Source: Bacillota bacterium (GTDB lineage Bacteria; Bacillota; Limnochordia; DUMW01). From it: a stretch of DNA of 43,449 nt. Each line of letters opens with the position of its first letter. Within the stretch, counting starts at the first letter, position 1. Both the position numbers and the translations under genes were made by a program. The stretch is taken from assembly GCA_012839765.1 (NCBI GenBank), contig DUMW01000032.1, forward strand, positions 1-43,449, written 5' to 3'. The notes under the pieces are model-generated. The model searched no databases. It had not been told where the DNA came from and saw only the letters and a list, made by a program, of their open reading frames with translations. Shown here one piece after another: positions 34,979 to 43,026 of the stretch.

Positions 34979-35428
34979 GTGCGGTTAGTTGTGCAACGGG
35001 TAAAAAGGGCGGAAGTGCTGGTGGACGGTCAGTCGGTGGGGCGTATTGGTCCTGGGGCCTTGATGTATCTCGGTGTGGCCCATGACGACGAACCGGCTGA
35101 CTACATGTACTTGGCGGAGAAAGCGGCGCACCTGCGGATCTTTGCCGATGAGGCAGGTCGCATGAATCTTTCCCTTTTGCAGATGGGTTATCCCGCCTTG
35201 GTGGTATCCCAGTTCACTTTGTATGGGGATTGCCGGCGAGGGCGCCGTCCGGATTATACCGCGGCGGCGCCGGCGGAGAAGGCTTTGGAGCTTTATCATG
35301 GGTTTATTCACCGCCTTGGGGAACTGGGCGTTGCGGTGGAAACGGGCCAGTTCCAGGCGGACATGCAGGTGGTTTCGGTCAATGATGGACCGGTGACCCT
35401 GCTTTTGGACAGTAGACGCAACTTTTAG
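34979..35428 (+). CDS. dtd: D-aminoacyl-tRNA deacylase Dtd
   Basis: Dtd removes D-amino acids (and glycine from tRNA-Ala) from mischarged tRNAs. The 149-residue product has the N-terminal MRLVVQRVKRAEVLVDG, the active-site motif SQFTLYGD with catalytic Thr, and the C-terminal VNDGPVTLLLDS (the NxGPVT cross-subunit motif). GTG 34979 has AAGGGGA upstream. It follows rel, the usual pairing in Firmicutes. Confidence 0.97.
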   Translation: MRLVVQRVKRAEVLVDGQSVGRIGPGALMYLGVAHDDEPADYMYLAEKAAHLRIFADEAGRMNLSLLQMGYPALVVSQFTLYGDCRRGRRPDYTAAAPAEKALELYHGFIHRLGELGVAVETGQFQADMQVVSVNDGPVTLLLDSRRNF

Positions 35429-35439
35429 GGGGAAAGCCA

Positions 35440-35958
35440 ATGATGAAGATCAAGTGTTGTGCCGTCGGTGCCTTGGCCACCAACTGCTACCTGATCGAAA
35501 CTGACAGGAAGTGGGGGATCGCGGTGGATCCTGGGGCCGAGGCGGCAAGGCTACTGGCCACCATCCGGGAGATGGATCTGGACCTGCGGTACATATTGTT
35601 GACCCACGGCCATTTCGATCATATTGGTGCCGTTTCACAGCTTTGCCGAAGTACTGGAGCGAAGATCGTAATCCATGAGAAGGACGCGCCGATGTTGGTG
35701 GACCCGGCCGCAAATTTGTCCTTGTTTTTCCATGACCGCATTACGGCCCGGCCCGCGGATATCATTCTCAAGGGAGAGGAGGATCTGGTACTGGGGGACG
35801 GCACCAGGATTCAAGTCTTGGAGTCGCCGGGACACACTCCGGGCGGCGTGGTCTATGTTTTCGATGGGGTGGCATTTACCGGGGATACTCTCTTTGCAGG
35901 TTCCATCGGACGCTATGATTTTCCCGGCTCCTCATTCAAACAGTTGCAGAGCTCTTAG
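35440..35958 (+). CDS. Glyoxalase-II-like metallo-beta-lactamase hydrolase, truncated by an amber codon
   Basis: This gene belongs to the MBL-fold hydrolases found after rel-dtd in Firmicutes (hydroxyacylglutathione-hydrolase-like, YqgX type). Present are LLTHGHFDHIGA (the HxHxDH metal site), ESPGHTPGGVVY (third His), and FTGDTLFAGSIGRYDFPG (bridging Asp). The frame stops at TAG 35956 after 172 residues. It continues open for 41 more codons that encode the missing end of the family. If the stop is real, the last metal-ligand His is lost and the protein is probably inactive unless read through. Confidence 0.85.
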   Translation: MMKIKCCAVGALATNCYLIETDRKWGIAVDPGAEAARLLATIREMDLDLRYILLTHGHFDHIGAVSQLCRSTGAKIVIHEKDAPMLVDPAANLSLFFHDRITARPADIILKGEEDLVLGDGTRIQVLESPGHTPGGVVYVFDGVAFTGDTLFAGSIGRYDFPGSSFKQLQSS

Positions 35959-36084
35959 CAGAAGCTATGCGCCTTGCCGGAGGAGACCGCGGTCTACCCA
36001 GGACACGGCCCGGGGACGACCATTGGGAGGGAGAAAAAACTCAATCCTTTCATCAATGGACCTCTTACCGGAAGTACTTTGTAG
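35956..36084 (+). pseudogene. Detached 3' part of the MBL hydrolase gene
   Basis: Directly behind the amber codon, in the same frame, the sequence encodes QKLCALPEETAVYPGHGPG followed by TTIGREKKLNPFI before TAG TAG at 36082. This is the conserved C-terminal end of the family and carries the last metal ligand (PGHGP). Including it gives 214 residues plus the interrupted codon, the normal length. There is no other disruption, so the event is recent, a sequencing error, or read-through. The bases from 36085 to 36170 hold nothing I can identify. Confidence 0.85.
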
Positions 36085-36170
36085 TAGGGCTGGCTTGTTT
36101 TGGTGCCGGCTGGGAGTCAAAAACGCATAGGATCAATCTTTGTTTGCCTGACGCCTTGAAGGGACGAAAA

Positions 36171-36200
36171 TTGACAGGGCAGCGGCGAATCAAGTACAAT
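36171..36200 (+). promoter_or_regulatory. SigA-type promoter of the PpiC-TPR gene
   Basis: Perfect -35 TTGACA (36171-36176), an 18-base spacer, and TACAAT (36195-36200), a five-of-six -10 match. Transcription should begin near 36207, about 60 bases before the start codon. Confidence 0.8.
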
Positions 36201-36266
36201 GAGACAAGGTTATACGCCAGGCAATTGGTACTGCAATTCTTCTAGATAATTATTGGGGGTAGGGAC

Positions 36267-37724
36267 ATGGTATTTTCGAAAATGCGGAAGGCCAGCAAGG
36301 TGGTCTTGGTTATTGTAATCCTTGGGTTTGCCGCTTCGGGGCTTTATGCAGCCCTGCGCAGTCGATACAGTGGTAGTGGAGCGGAAGGTCGGGTGGTGGT
36401 TACGGTGAACGGTACCCCGATCTATGATCATATATTGACGCAGCAGTTCAATATGGAACTTATGTATGCGAACTACTACCAAAGCATGTTTGGCTATGGT
36501 GAAGTGAGCTGGTTGAGTTGGGAAGCGATGAAATATGATGTGCTGACACGACTCATTGCCGAGGAACTTCTGATGCAGAAGGCGAAGGCGGATAAGATTA
36601 AAGTGACCAATGCTGAAGTGGAAGCCGAACTCAGTGCTCTGAAGGCCCAGTACGGCGAGGACCTCGGGACTCCGGACAGTGTCGTCAAGGAGCATATCCG
36701 TGCATATCTCCCAGCGGAGAAGTTGTTACAGCAGATTGAAAGTAGCGTGGAAGTCACCGATGAAGATCTTGTTCGTGCCTATGAAGAGGTGAATGCCCGG
36801 CATATCCTAATTAGCACCGATGGGCGGGATGAGGATGAGGCTAGGGCCTTAGCGGAAGAGCTTTTGGCCCGGGCGCAGGCCGGTGAGGACTTTGCTGTCC
36901 TGGCAGAAGAGTACTCCGATGATCCCGGCAGCCGATTCTCCGGCGGTGAGCTGGGGTATTTCTCCCGGGGGATGATGGTCCCAGAGTTTGAGGAAGCAGC
37001 CTTTAGTACCGAGGTGGGCGGCTATGCTTTGGTACAGACCACCTACGGTTTCCACGTGATCAACGTCCTGAACCGCAAAGAGGCGGTCGGTCCTGAGTTC
37101 GAGGAGGCCAAGGAAGAACTTAAGCAGAGTCTTCTCAGTGAAAAGGTCGGAGCCAAGATCAATGAACTGATCGAGGAACTGTGGGAACAGGCGGAGATTG
37201 TCTATCAGGATCGCCAAATGGAAGGGCGGTATCTCTATCTAAAGGGTGACTTTGAAGGGGCCATCGAGGCCTACAATGCGGCTATGAAGGCCAATCCCCA
37301 GGAGTTCGGAATCTACCCATCGTTGGCCGAGGCCTATGCCCGCACCGAGAACCTGGAGAAGGCCGTGGAGATCATGCAGGCCTGTGTCGAACAGCTGAGT
37401 GGAAGCTCCATGGTTGCGGAAGCCTATGTATTACTGGGACAGTACCACATGCTGCAGGAAGAGGAAGATCTAGCGGCCCAGTCCTTCGTAAAGGCGTCGG
37501 ATGCCGACCAGTACGATCTGATGCTGCACTATACCCTCCAAGCCGTGCTGGCCCAGATGGGTCGCACCGAGGAGTTAGAGGTCATCAACCAACGGATCGA
37601 GGCGATCTACGCAGCCAATGAGCAAATGTATGAACAGCAGGAGGAACTGGCAGAAACCGAGGATGTTGATGCCGTAGAGGATATGGAAGTTGAGACCGAA
37701 GAAGAGGTCGTTGTGGAGGAGTAG
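36267..37724 (+). CDS. Membrane-anchored PpiC/SurA-type peptidyl-prolyl isomerase with TPR region
   Basis: The 485-residue product begins with a basic N-terminus and one membrane helix (about 11-29), without a lipobox, so it is a membrane-anchored extracytoplasmic protein rather than a PrsA-type lipoprotein. A SurA-N-like chaperone segment (about 50-170) leads to a parvulin domain (ARHILISTDGRDEDEARALA, FAVLAEEYSDDPGSRFSGGELGYFSRGMMVPEFEEAAF, YGFHVINVL). Then comes a TPR-like stretch (YLKGDFEGAIEAYNAAMKAN, LAEAYARTENLEKAVEIM, about 315-440). The C-terminal tail is very acidic. It probably folds exported proteins. It has its own promoter and terminator. Confidence 0.9.
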   Translation: MVFSKMRKASKVVLVIVILGFAASGLYAALRSRYSGSGAEGRVVVTVNGTPIYDHILTQQFNMELMYANYYQSMFGYGEVSWLSWEAMKYDVLTRLIAEELLMQKAKADKIKVTNAEVEAELSALKAQYGEDLGTPDSVVKEHIRAYLPAEKLLQQIESSVEVTDEDLVRAYEEVNARHILISTDGRDEDEARALAEELLARAQAGEDFAVLAEEYSDDPGSRFSGGELGYFSRGMMVPEFEEAAFSTEVGGYALVQTTYGFHVINVLNRKEAVGPEFEEAKEELKQSLLSEKVGAKINELIEELWEQAEIVYQDRQMEGRYLYLKGDFEGAIEAYNAAMKANPQEFGIYPSLAEAYARTENLEKAVEIMQACVEQLSGSSMVAEAYVLLGQYHMLQEEEDLAAQSFVKASDADQYDLMLHYTLQAVLAQMGRTEELEVINQRIEAIYAANEQMYEQQEELAETEDVDAVEDMEVETEEEVVVEE

Positions 37725-37741
37725 GTAAGGTATGCACTTCC

Positions 37742-37778
37742 GTCCGCTGTGCCCTACGGTACAGCGGACCTATTTTTG
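37742..37778 (+). terminator. Rho-independent terminator after the foldase gene
   Basis: GTCCGCTGT (37742-37750) pairs with ACAGCGGAC (37761-37769) around ten bases, followed by CTATTTTTG. It isolates the foldase transcript from hisS. Confidence 0.9.
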
Positions 37779-37807
37779 CTATGGTTGGGTCGACGCAAAT
37801 CCAGCTG

Positions 37808-37837
37808 TTGCCCCTTTCCTGGGGGAACCTACATAAT
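37808..37837 (+). promoter_or_regulatory. Probable promoter of hisS-aspS
   Basis: TTGCCC (37808-37813, four of six) and CATAAT (37832-37837, five of six) are separated by 18 bases. No T-box signature (GGTGG-ACCGCG type) is seen in the leader, although many Firmicutes synthetase operons have one. GTTGCCC near 37807 can pair with GGGCAAC near 37870, but no terminator pair is evident. Confidence 0.5.
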
Positions 37838-37918
37838 GAACAGTGATCCGGTTGGGGTTTCCTCTACCTGGGCAACGGGGTTTTGCGGACCTTTGTGAGT
37901 GGAAGGAGTAGTTGTTCT

Positions 37919-39181
37919 ATGGCACAGATTACAACCCCCCGGGGGACGCGGGATGTGTTACCGGGGGAAGTGGAACGATGGCAGTGGGTGGAACAGGTCT
38001 TCCGCCAGGTGGCCGGGAGTTACGGCTACCGGGAGCTGCGCACCCCCATTTTTGAACATACGGAGCTGTTTACCCGCGGTATCGGACAAGGCACCGACAT
38101 CGTGGAAAAGGAGATGTATACGTTCGTTGACAAGGGCAACCGGAGTCTGACCTTGCGGCCCGAGGGTACCGCACCGGTGGTCAGGGCCTTTCTGGAACAC
38201 CGCATGTATGGGAACCCGGAACCCAGCAAACTCTACTACATCGGGCCCATGTTCCGCTACGAGCGGCCCCAGACCGGTCGTTACCGGCAATTTCACCAGT
38301 TTGGTGCGGAGCTGCTGGGGGTGGGCGAACCCTTGGGGGATGTGGAATTGATCCTGATGGTCATGGACTTTTACCGTGCCCTGGGGTTGCAGGATTGCAC
38401 TTTGGTGATCAATTCCATTGGTTGTCCGGAGTGCCGGGCGGAATACATTCAGAAACTGTTGGCCTTTCTTGCGGATAAGCTTGATCTTTTCTGTGCAGAT
38501 TGCCAGAGACGCTATGAGCAAAACCCCCTGCGGGTTTTGGACTGCAAGGAAGCCAGTTGCAAGGAACAATTGGCCACGGCGCCACTGCTTAAGGACTATT
38601 TGTGCCAGGAGTGCAAAGACCATTTCCAAGAGGTATTGACCGGTCTTGATGATCTTGGGGAACCCTATAGGATAAACCCCTATTTAGTCCGTGGCTTCGA
38701 TTATTACACCAGGACCGTCTTTGAGATTACCTCGTCCCTTCTAGGTTCCCAAGATGCCTTGGGCGGTGGCGGACGTTATGACCGGCTGGTGGAGGAAAGC
38801 GGTGGACCCAGTACACCGGCGGTGGGTTTTGCCGCTGGGATGGAGCGGGTGCTTCTGGCTTTGGAGAAATCCCAGGGAGAGCAGGAGGCCCCTTTGGCCT
38901 GTCAGGTTTACCTAGTGGTCAGCGGAGAGCCGGTGCGCAGGGCCGCAATGCGGACCCTCTTTTACCTCAGGCGCCATGGGGTGGCCACCGAGATGTCCTA
39001 CGGTCCCCGGGGGATGAAGGGCCAGTTTAAGTCGGCCAATCGCCTTGGTGCTAGATTTGTCGTCGTCTATGGTGAGGCGGAGTACCAACAGGGCCAAGTG
39101 ATTCTCAAAGACATGCAGACCGGCCAGGAGACGCTGGTTTCGGAAGCACAGCTCCTGGAAGAATTGCAACAGCGGTTGTAG
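37919..39181 (+). CDS. hisS: Histidyl-tRNA synthetase
   Basis: HisRS is a class II synthetase. The 420-residue product has the N-terminal PRGTRDVLPGEVERWQ, motif 2 FRYERPQTGRYRQFHQFGAE, the histidine-specific loop LVRGFDYYTRTVFEI, GGGGRYDRLVEESGG, motif 3 GFAAGMERVLLAL, and a C-terminal anticodon-binding domain. ATG 37919 has GGAAGGAG ten bases upstream; an in-frame start at 37883 adds atypical residues. It forms a pair with aspS, the classic Firmicutes arrangement. Confidence 0.97.
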   Translation: MAQITTPRGTRDVLPGEVERWQWVEQVFRQVAGSYGYRELRTPIFEHTELFTRGIGQGTDIVEKEMYTFVDKGNRSLTLRPEGTAPVVRAFLEHRMYGNPEPSKLYYIGPMFRYERPQTGRYRQFHQFGAELLGVGEPLGDVELILMVMDFYRALGLQDCTLVINSIGCPECRAEYIQKLLAFLADKLDLFCADCQRRYEQNPLRVLDCKEASCKEQLATAPLLKDYLCQECKDHFQEVLTGLDDLGEPYRINPYLVRGFDYYTRTVFEITSSLLGSQDALGGGGRYDRLVEESGGPSTPAVGFAAGMERVLLALEKSQGEQEAPLACQVYLVVSGEPVRRAAMRTLFYLRRHGVATEMSYGPRGMKGQFKSANRLGARFVVVYGEAEYQQGQVILKDMQTGQETLVSEAQLLEELQQRL

Positions 39182-39200
39182 TCTAGGTGGAGGAATGAAT

Positions 39201-40982
39201 ATGTGGAAACGAACAGATAAGTGCGGAGAATTGAGAGAGCAGGATGTAGGTCGACAAGTGACCCTGTGTGGATGGGTCCACCGGCGGCGGGACCACGGTG
39301 GGGTCATCTTTGTGGATCTGCGGGATCGCTCGGGGCTAGTGCAGATCGTCTTCAATCCCGCGGATTGTTCCGAGGAGACCTTTGGTCTTGCGGAGACGTT
39401 GCGCAGTGAATTCGTGGTGGCCGTTTCCGGGGAGGTGCGCCGGCGGCTGGAAGGGATGGAGAATCCCCGGTTGGCCACCGGTAAGATCGAGGTCTTTGTG
39501 CAGGAATTAAACGTGCTGAGTGCGGCCGCCACTCCGCCTATCTCGGTGGAGGATGAGCGGATCGACGTAGATGAGGCCATGCGGCTGCGTTACCGATTCT
39601 TGGATCTGCGGCGTCCCCAAGTACAGCGGGTCTTCGCCCTGCGGCACCGGGTTGCCCAGTTGGTGCGCCGGTACTTGGACGAGCAGGGTTTTTGGGAAGT
39701 GGAGACTCCCATGCTGACCCGTTCTACCCCCGAGGGGGCGCGGGACTTCCTGGTGCCCAGCCGGTTGCAGCCGGGCGAGTTTTACGCCCTACCCCAATCG
39801 CCCCAGCTTTTCAAGCAGCTTTTGATGGTTTCAGGGTTCGAAAAGTATTTCCAAATCGTCCGGTGTTTCCGGGATGAGGATCTGCGGGCGGACCGGCAGC
39901 CGGAGTTTACCCAGATCGACTTGGAGCTTTCCTTTGTGACCAGGGAAGATGTCATCCAAGTGATCGAAGGGTTGGTGCGGGAAGTGGTGCGCCAAGTCAA
40001 GGGAGAGGAACTACCCGATCCCTTGCCCCGTCTGACCTACGCCGAGGCCATGGATCGGTATGGCAGCGACAAACCCGATCTCCGTTTTGGGATGGAATTG
40101 CGGAATGTGTCGGATCTGGTGAAGGATTCGGATTTCCAGGTCTTTTCCAAAGTGGTGTCCAGCGGCGGTGTGGTGAAAGGTCTTGCTGTTCCGACGGGGG
40201 CGTCCTTTGCTCGCAGTCGCATTGACGGGCTTACCAAGCGGGCTACGGAACTGGGGGCCAAAGGATTGGCTTGGATGCAATACACCGCGGAAGGAGAGAT
40301 CAAGTCTCCCATTGCGAAGTTCTTCTCTGCGGATGTGTTGCAGCAGATTATTGCCCGGATGGAGGCTAAACCAGGGGATCTGTTGATCTGGGTGGCCGAT
40401 ACACCGGCGGTGGCCAATCAGGTTCTGGGCCAGTTGCGGGTGGAGTTGGCCGGTGAGCTAGGCTTGCTGGAAGGTAAGGCCGATTATTACCTATGGGTTG
40501 TGGAATTCCCCTTGGTGGAATACGATGAGGAGGAGGGCCGCTATGTGGCGGTTCACCATCCCTTCACCGCTCCACTGGAGGAGGATACGGAGCTTTTGAC
40601 CACGGAACCTGGTCGGGTACGCTCTGCGGCCTATGACCTGGTGTGCAACGGTATGGAGGTGGGTGGCGGAAGTATCCGTATCCACGATCGCCAGCTCCAA
40701 CAGCAGATGTTTGAGCTGTTGGGGATTTCTCCCGAAGCCGCGGAGGAAAAATTCGGCTTCTTGTTGGAAGCATTTCGCTACGGAGTGCCTCCCCACGGTG
40801 GCTTTGCCTTCGGCTTTGATCGCTGGATCATGCTCTTGGCTGGTGTTGATTCCATCCGTGAATGCATCGCCTTCCCCAAGACCCAGAGGGGTACGTGTCT
40901 GCTGACCAAGGCACCCTCGGCAGTGGCGCCCAAGCAGCTGGAGGAAGTGGGGATTCGTATTGCTCCCCGGGTGAAATCTTAG
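39201..40982 (+). CDS. aspS: Aspartyl-tRNA synthetase (bacterial type)
   Basis: The 593-residue length indicates the bacterial type with the GAD insertion domain (about 290-420). The N-terminal OB anticodon-binding domain holds LCGWVHRRRDHGGVIFVDLR. Class II motifs are RYRFLDLRRPQVQR, motif 2 FRDEDLRADRQPEFTQIDLE, and motif 3 GFAFGFDRWIMLLAG. Whether it is discriminating or also charges tRNA-Asn cannot be told without gatCAB and asnS data. ATG 39201 is seven bases after GGAGG; ATG 39195 is only one base from it. A terminator follows. Confidence 0.97.
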   Translation: MWKRTDKCGELREQDVGRQVTLCGWVHRRRDHGGVIFVDLRDRSGLVQIVFNPADCSEETFGLAETLRSEFVVAVSGEVRRRLEGMENPRLATGKIEVFVQELNVLSAAATPPISVEDERIDVDEAMRLRYRFLDLRRPQVQRVFALRHRVAQLVRRYLDEQGFWEVETPMLTRSTPEGARDFLVPSRLQPGEFYALPQSPQLFKQLLMVSGFEKYFQIVRCFRDEDLRADRQPEFTQIDLELSFVTREDVIQVIEGLVREVVRQVKGEELPDPLPRLTYAEAMDRYGSDKPDLRFGMELRNVSDLVKDSDFQVFSKVVSSGGVVKGLAVPTGASFARSRIDGLTKRATELGAKGLAWMQYTAEGEIKSPIAKFFSADVLQQIIARMEAKPGDLLIWVADTPAVANQVLGQLRVELAGELGLLEGKADYYLWVVEFPLVEYDEEEGRYVAVHHPFTAPLEEDTELLTTEPGRVRSAAYDLVCNGMEVGGGSIRIHDRQLQQQMFELLGISPEAAEEKFGFLLEAFRYGVPPHGGFAFGFDRWIMLLAGVDSIRECIAFPKTQRGTCLLTKAPSAVAPKQLEEVGIRIAPRVKS

Positions 40983-41020
40983 GTTGATAGCGGTGTAGGA
41001 ATCCCTCTTGACAAAGAGAG

Positions 41021-41061
41021 CTCTGTGGCCCCTTGTTCTCGGGGACCGCGGAGCCTTTTTG
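41021..41061 (+). terminator. Rho-independent terminator after aspS
   Basis: CTCTGTGGCCCC (41021-41032) pairs, with G-U pairs and one bulge, with GGGGACCGCGGAG (41041-41053), followed by CCTTTTTG. It ends the hisS-aspS transcript. Confidence 0.85.
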
Positions 41062-41393
41062 ATTCCAGGATGTATGGGTGGAGGAGAGAGTGGGTTACGT
41101 GGCAATTTACCACGCATGTTCACTGTGGGGAGGGTTTCGGCGAGGGCGAAAAGCACCTGGGGTTTGTGTTCGCTCCGCTGGGTTTGTATCCAACAAAGGT
41201 GGGTTGGGGGTATTTCCCGCCTTCAGAGACTAGGATGTGGGTAGTAACTACTTGCGAAGATGGTTCCTGTCCTAGAAGAGAGCGAGAGGTGCCCACAGCG
41301 GCGGAAGGGGAAAGTAAGATGATGTATCGGCCCAGATCGTGATGATCCTACAAAATTCGGGCGCACTGCTTAGATTCTGGTAAGCTTCCTACC
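41062..41393. other. Gene-free stretch before the 6S RNA
   Basis: Two overlapping plus-strand frames (41008-41244 and 41025-41342) cover this part, but neither has an SD, plausible composition or a recognisable domain. A short hairpin CGTGG, loop CAATTTA, CCACG lies near 41098-41114. I see nothing else. Confidence 0.5.
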
Positions 41394-41422
41394 TTGCATT
41401 GGGAGCGAATCTGTGATAGTAT
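41394..41422 (+). promoter_or_regulatory. Promoter of the 6S RNA
   Basis: TTGCAT (41394-41399), a 17-base spacer and TAGTAT (41417-41422), with TGA making an extended -10. The predicted start is near 41429, overlapping the perfect dyad TTACCT-TG-AGGTAA at 41427-41440. Confidence 0.7.
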
Positions 41423-41447
41423 TTAGTTACCTTGAGGTAATCGATAT

Positions 41448-41668
41448 GGCCATTGGACGACAATCTTATCCCTGCTGTGTGCGTGGTTAAGCTGGTGGTG
41501 TTATTGACCCAACACCATGACAAAGGGAGCTTAGCTCTCTCTGTGGGAAGCAGGCCCGGCGCGAATCCGGGAAGCGGAAAGCAGAGAGGCGGGCACCCAC
41601 CTGCCGAGCGCGGGTTCAATGCAAACCAGTCGTAACGGCACAGCGGGGTCTTTTTGTATCCAATACCA
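41448..41668 (+). ncRNA. ssrS: Probable 6S RNA (SsrS)
   Basis: 6S RNA mimics an open promoter and binds the housekeeping RNA polymerase. The call rests on structure and place. ATTGGA (41452-41457) pairs with TCCAAT (41659-41664), CCCTGCTGTG (41470-41479) with CACAGCGGGG (41639-41648), and GCTGGT (41491-41496) with ACCAGT (41625-41630), forming a long interrupted closing stem. Inside are a small hairpin GGTGTT/AACACC (41497-41516), a long arm with CCCGG/CCGGG, and GGGTTCAA before AACGGCAC, as in known 6S RNAs. It sits between aspS and rarA, a known 6S location in Firmicutes. Ends are approximate. A short T-run (41651-41655) follows the stem. A cobalamin riboswitch was considered and rejected. 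Confidence 0.75.
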
Positions 41669-41709
41669 AGTGGTATTACATACCCCATTTAACTCAATAC
41701 AGAAGGGCG

Positions 41710-43026
41710 GTGTGGCGATTCCCATACCGACGGGTCGCCGACAGGATGGATGTTAGGAAGGATGCGCCGTTGGCTGTGCGGATGCGCCCGCGGACACTGG
41801 CGGAATTGGAAGGTCACGAAGAGGTCATTGGCGAAGGGACTCCCTTGTGGCGTGCTCTTCGGCGGGGTTACGTCCCTTCTTTGATCTTCTACGGACCACC
41901 CGGCAGTGGTAAGACGACCCTGGCCCGTCTCATTGCTACCGAGACCCAGACCCATTTTACTGAATTAAGTGCGGTGATGGCCGGGGTGAAGGATATCCGG
42001 GCGGTGGTGGAGGAGGCCCAGGAGCGAAAGGCCCGGGCCAATCAGCAGACCATCCTGTTTATTGATGAGGTCCATCGGTTCAACAGCACCCAACAGGACG
42101 CCCTGTTGCCCTATGTCGAAAACGGAATCGTCACCTTGGTTGGGGCCACCACCGAAAACCCTATGGTCAGTGTGCGGGGGGCGCTATTGTCCAGGTGTAT
42201 GGTCTTTGAACTGAAGAAGCTCTCCAAAGACTCGATGGCCAGGATCATCCACCGGGCGCTCACCGATGAGGAACGGGGACTGGGGATGTATAAAATCAGG
42301 CTTACTGAGGAGGCCCTGGAATACCTTTTGACTTTTTCCGACGGGGACAGCCGTACGGCGTTGAATATTCTGGAGTTTTTGACCGCGGGCTGGGGAGAGG
42401 ACGGGCAGGAGCTTGTCATTACCGAAGAGGATGTGGCCAGTGCTTCCCAACGGATGCTGCGCTTCGACCGTACGGGGGACTACCACTACGATTTGGCGTC
42501 GGCTTTCATCAAGAGTATCCGCGGTAGCGATCCCCAGGCCACTTTATATTGGCTGGCCAAGATGATCTATTCCGGAGAAGATCCGCGGTTTATTGCCCGG
42601 CGGATGGTCATTGCCGCCAGTGAGGATATTGGTTTGGCGGATCCGGTGGGCTTGATGCTGGCCACTGCTGCCTTTGACGCTGTCTCCAATGTGGGGATGC
42701 CCGAGGCACGGATCATCCTGGCCCATGTGGCCCTTTATCTTGCCACCGCGGAGAAGAGCAACAGCGCCTATTTGGGCATTGAACGGGCCTTGTCCTGCGT
42801 GGCCAAGGAAGAAGTGGGTGAGGTGCCCCTGCATCTACGGGATGCGTCATATAAAGGGGCAAAGGAGCTAGGCCATGGTGTAGGATACAAGTATCCCCAT
42901 GACTATCCCAACCACTGGGTAAAACAGCAGTACCTGCCGGATATTCACAGGGACAAAGTGTTCTATGAACCCACTGAGCAGGGAAGGGAACGGCGGGTGC
43001 TGGAACGATTTGGCAGAAAGAGCTAG
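41710..43026 (+). CDS. rarA: Replication-associated recombination ATPase RarA (MgsA)
   Basis: RarA is an AAA+ ATPase that acts at stalled replication forks. The 438-residue product has the N-terminal APLAVRMRPRTLAELEGHEEV, Walker A FYGPPGSGKTTLARLIA, Walker B TILFIDEVHRFNSTQQDALL, sensor VGATTENPMVSV with arginine finger LLSRCMVFEL, and the C-terminal tetramerisation region ending YKYPHDYPNHWVKQQYLPD. The start is uncertain: GTG 41710 is too close to its SD-like AGAAGGG, while ATG 41746 lacks an SD. It lies after the 6S RNA. Confidence 0.95.
   Translation: MWRFPYRRVADRMDVRKDAPLAVRMRPRTLAELEGHEEVIGEGTPLWRALRRGYVPSLIFYGPPGSGKTTLARLIATETQTHFTELSAVMAGVKDIRAVVEEAQERKARANQQTILFIDEVHRFNSTQQDALLPYVENGIVTLVGATTENPMVSVRGALLSRCMVFELKKLSKDSMARIIHRALTDEERGLGMYKIRLTEEALEYLLTFSDGDSRTALNILEFLTAGWGEDGQELVITEEDVASASQRMLRFDRTGDYHYDLASAFIKSIRGSDPQATLYWLAKMIYSGEDPRFIARRMVIAASEDIGLADPVGLMLATAAFDAVSNVGMPEARIILAHVALYLATAEKSNSAYLGIERALSCVAKEEVGEVPLHLRDASYKGAKELGHGVGYKYPHDYPNHWVKQQYLPDIHRDKVFYEPTEQGRERRVLERFGRKS

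Noticed and set aside
35956-35958. Amber codon as pyrrolysine or general TAG recoding
   Set aside because: Several neighbouring genes (dnaK, prmA, rsmE, mtaB) end normally at TAG, and the protein family does not use pyrrolysine.
37779-37918. T-box leader before hisS
   Set aside because: No conserved antiterminator bulge sequence, no AG-bulge stem and no terminator pair are present.
41025-41342. 105-codon plus-strand frame between aspS and the 6S RNA
   Set aside because: Begins inside the aspS terminator, lacks an SD and has no plausible domain.
41541-41610. Cobalamin-riboswitch-like segment (CCCGGCGCGAATCCGGG)
   Set aside because: The GCCACTG-type core and the B12-box distal parts are missing, there is no B12 gene downstream, and the flanking long closing stem fits 6S RNA better.
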